This document shows, piece by piece, positions 5,784-5,796 of a DNA stretch of 5,796 nucleotides; the first letter of the stretch is position 1, and the number at the start of each line of letters is the position of its first letter. The notes under the pieces are model-generated. The model made no database searches and was not told the origin of the DNA. It saw only the letters and a program-made list of their open reading frames with translations. Source of the DNA: Alphaproteobacteria bacterium (GTDB taxonomy: Bacteria; Pseudomonadota; Alphaproteobacteria; UBA828). The translations under genes were made by a program, and so were the position numbers. The stretch lies in NCBI GenBank assembly GCA_029937205.1, contig JAPYQV010000203.1, positions 1 through 5,796 of the forward strand. Reading direction: 5' to 3'.

Positions 5784-5796
5784 CCCTCAACAGCGT

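Noticed and set aside
1..5796. Mobile elements, CRISPR arrays, tRNA or rRNA genes, toxin-antitoxin or phage defence genes
   Set aside because: No direct-repeat arrays, terminal inverted repeats, transposase motifs or RNA-gene signatures were seen on either strand; coding density by metabolic genes is nearly complete.

Overview
The window is a compact catabolic locus with every recognisable gene on the minus strand, so transcription runs from right to left. Moderately high GC, third-codon GC bias, use of a GTG start, short intergenic gaps and the protein types fit a proteobacterium, most likely an alphaproteobacterium. That placement is an inference from style, not from a marker gene. There are no RNA genes, insertion sequences, CRISPR arrays or clear phage signatures.

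Right part (5700 down to 1365) is a probable four-gene operon for beta-oxidation-like chemistry: a thiolase with all catalytic residues, a roughly 600-residue acyl-CoA dehydrogenase with the C-terminal extension of the FadE5-like group, a stand-alone 3-hydroxyacyl-CoA dehydrogenase, and a DUF3237 protein of unknown function. Gaps are 5, 24 and 2 nt. Three of the four classical beta-oxidation steps are present (first dehydrogenation, second dehydrogenation, thiolysis). The enoyl-CoA hydratase is not in the window. The 96 nt upstream of the thiolase hold a possible -10 for this operon and a perfect TTGACA pointing the opposite way out of the window, so a divergent gene may lie just to the right.

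Left part (1272 down to 1) holds a zinc-dependent medium-chain alcohol dehydrogenase followed after 12 nt by the N-terminal 75 codons of a short-chain dehydrogenase, cut by the window edge. These two are separated from DUF3237 by 92 nt. That gap carries an 11-bp palindrome, TTGTCCGACAA, fitting the operator consensus TnGTnnnACnA of FadR-type GntR regulators, next to a possible -10 (GATAAT). The dehydrogenase pair may therefore have its own promoter.

Taken together, a plausible reading is that the two left dehydrogenases oxidise or reduce an alcohol/ketone substrate, whose acid, once activated to a CoA ester by genes not seen here, is shortened by the right-hand enzymes. The substrate cannot be told from the sequence. 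I see nothing that amounts to a wholly new system. The most open question is the role of the DUF3237 protein.
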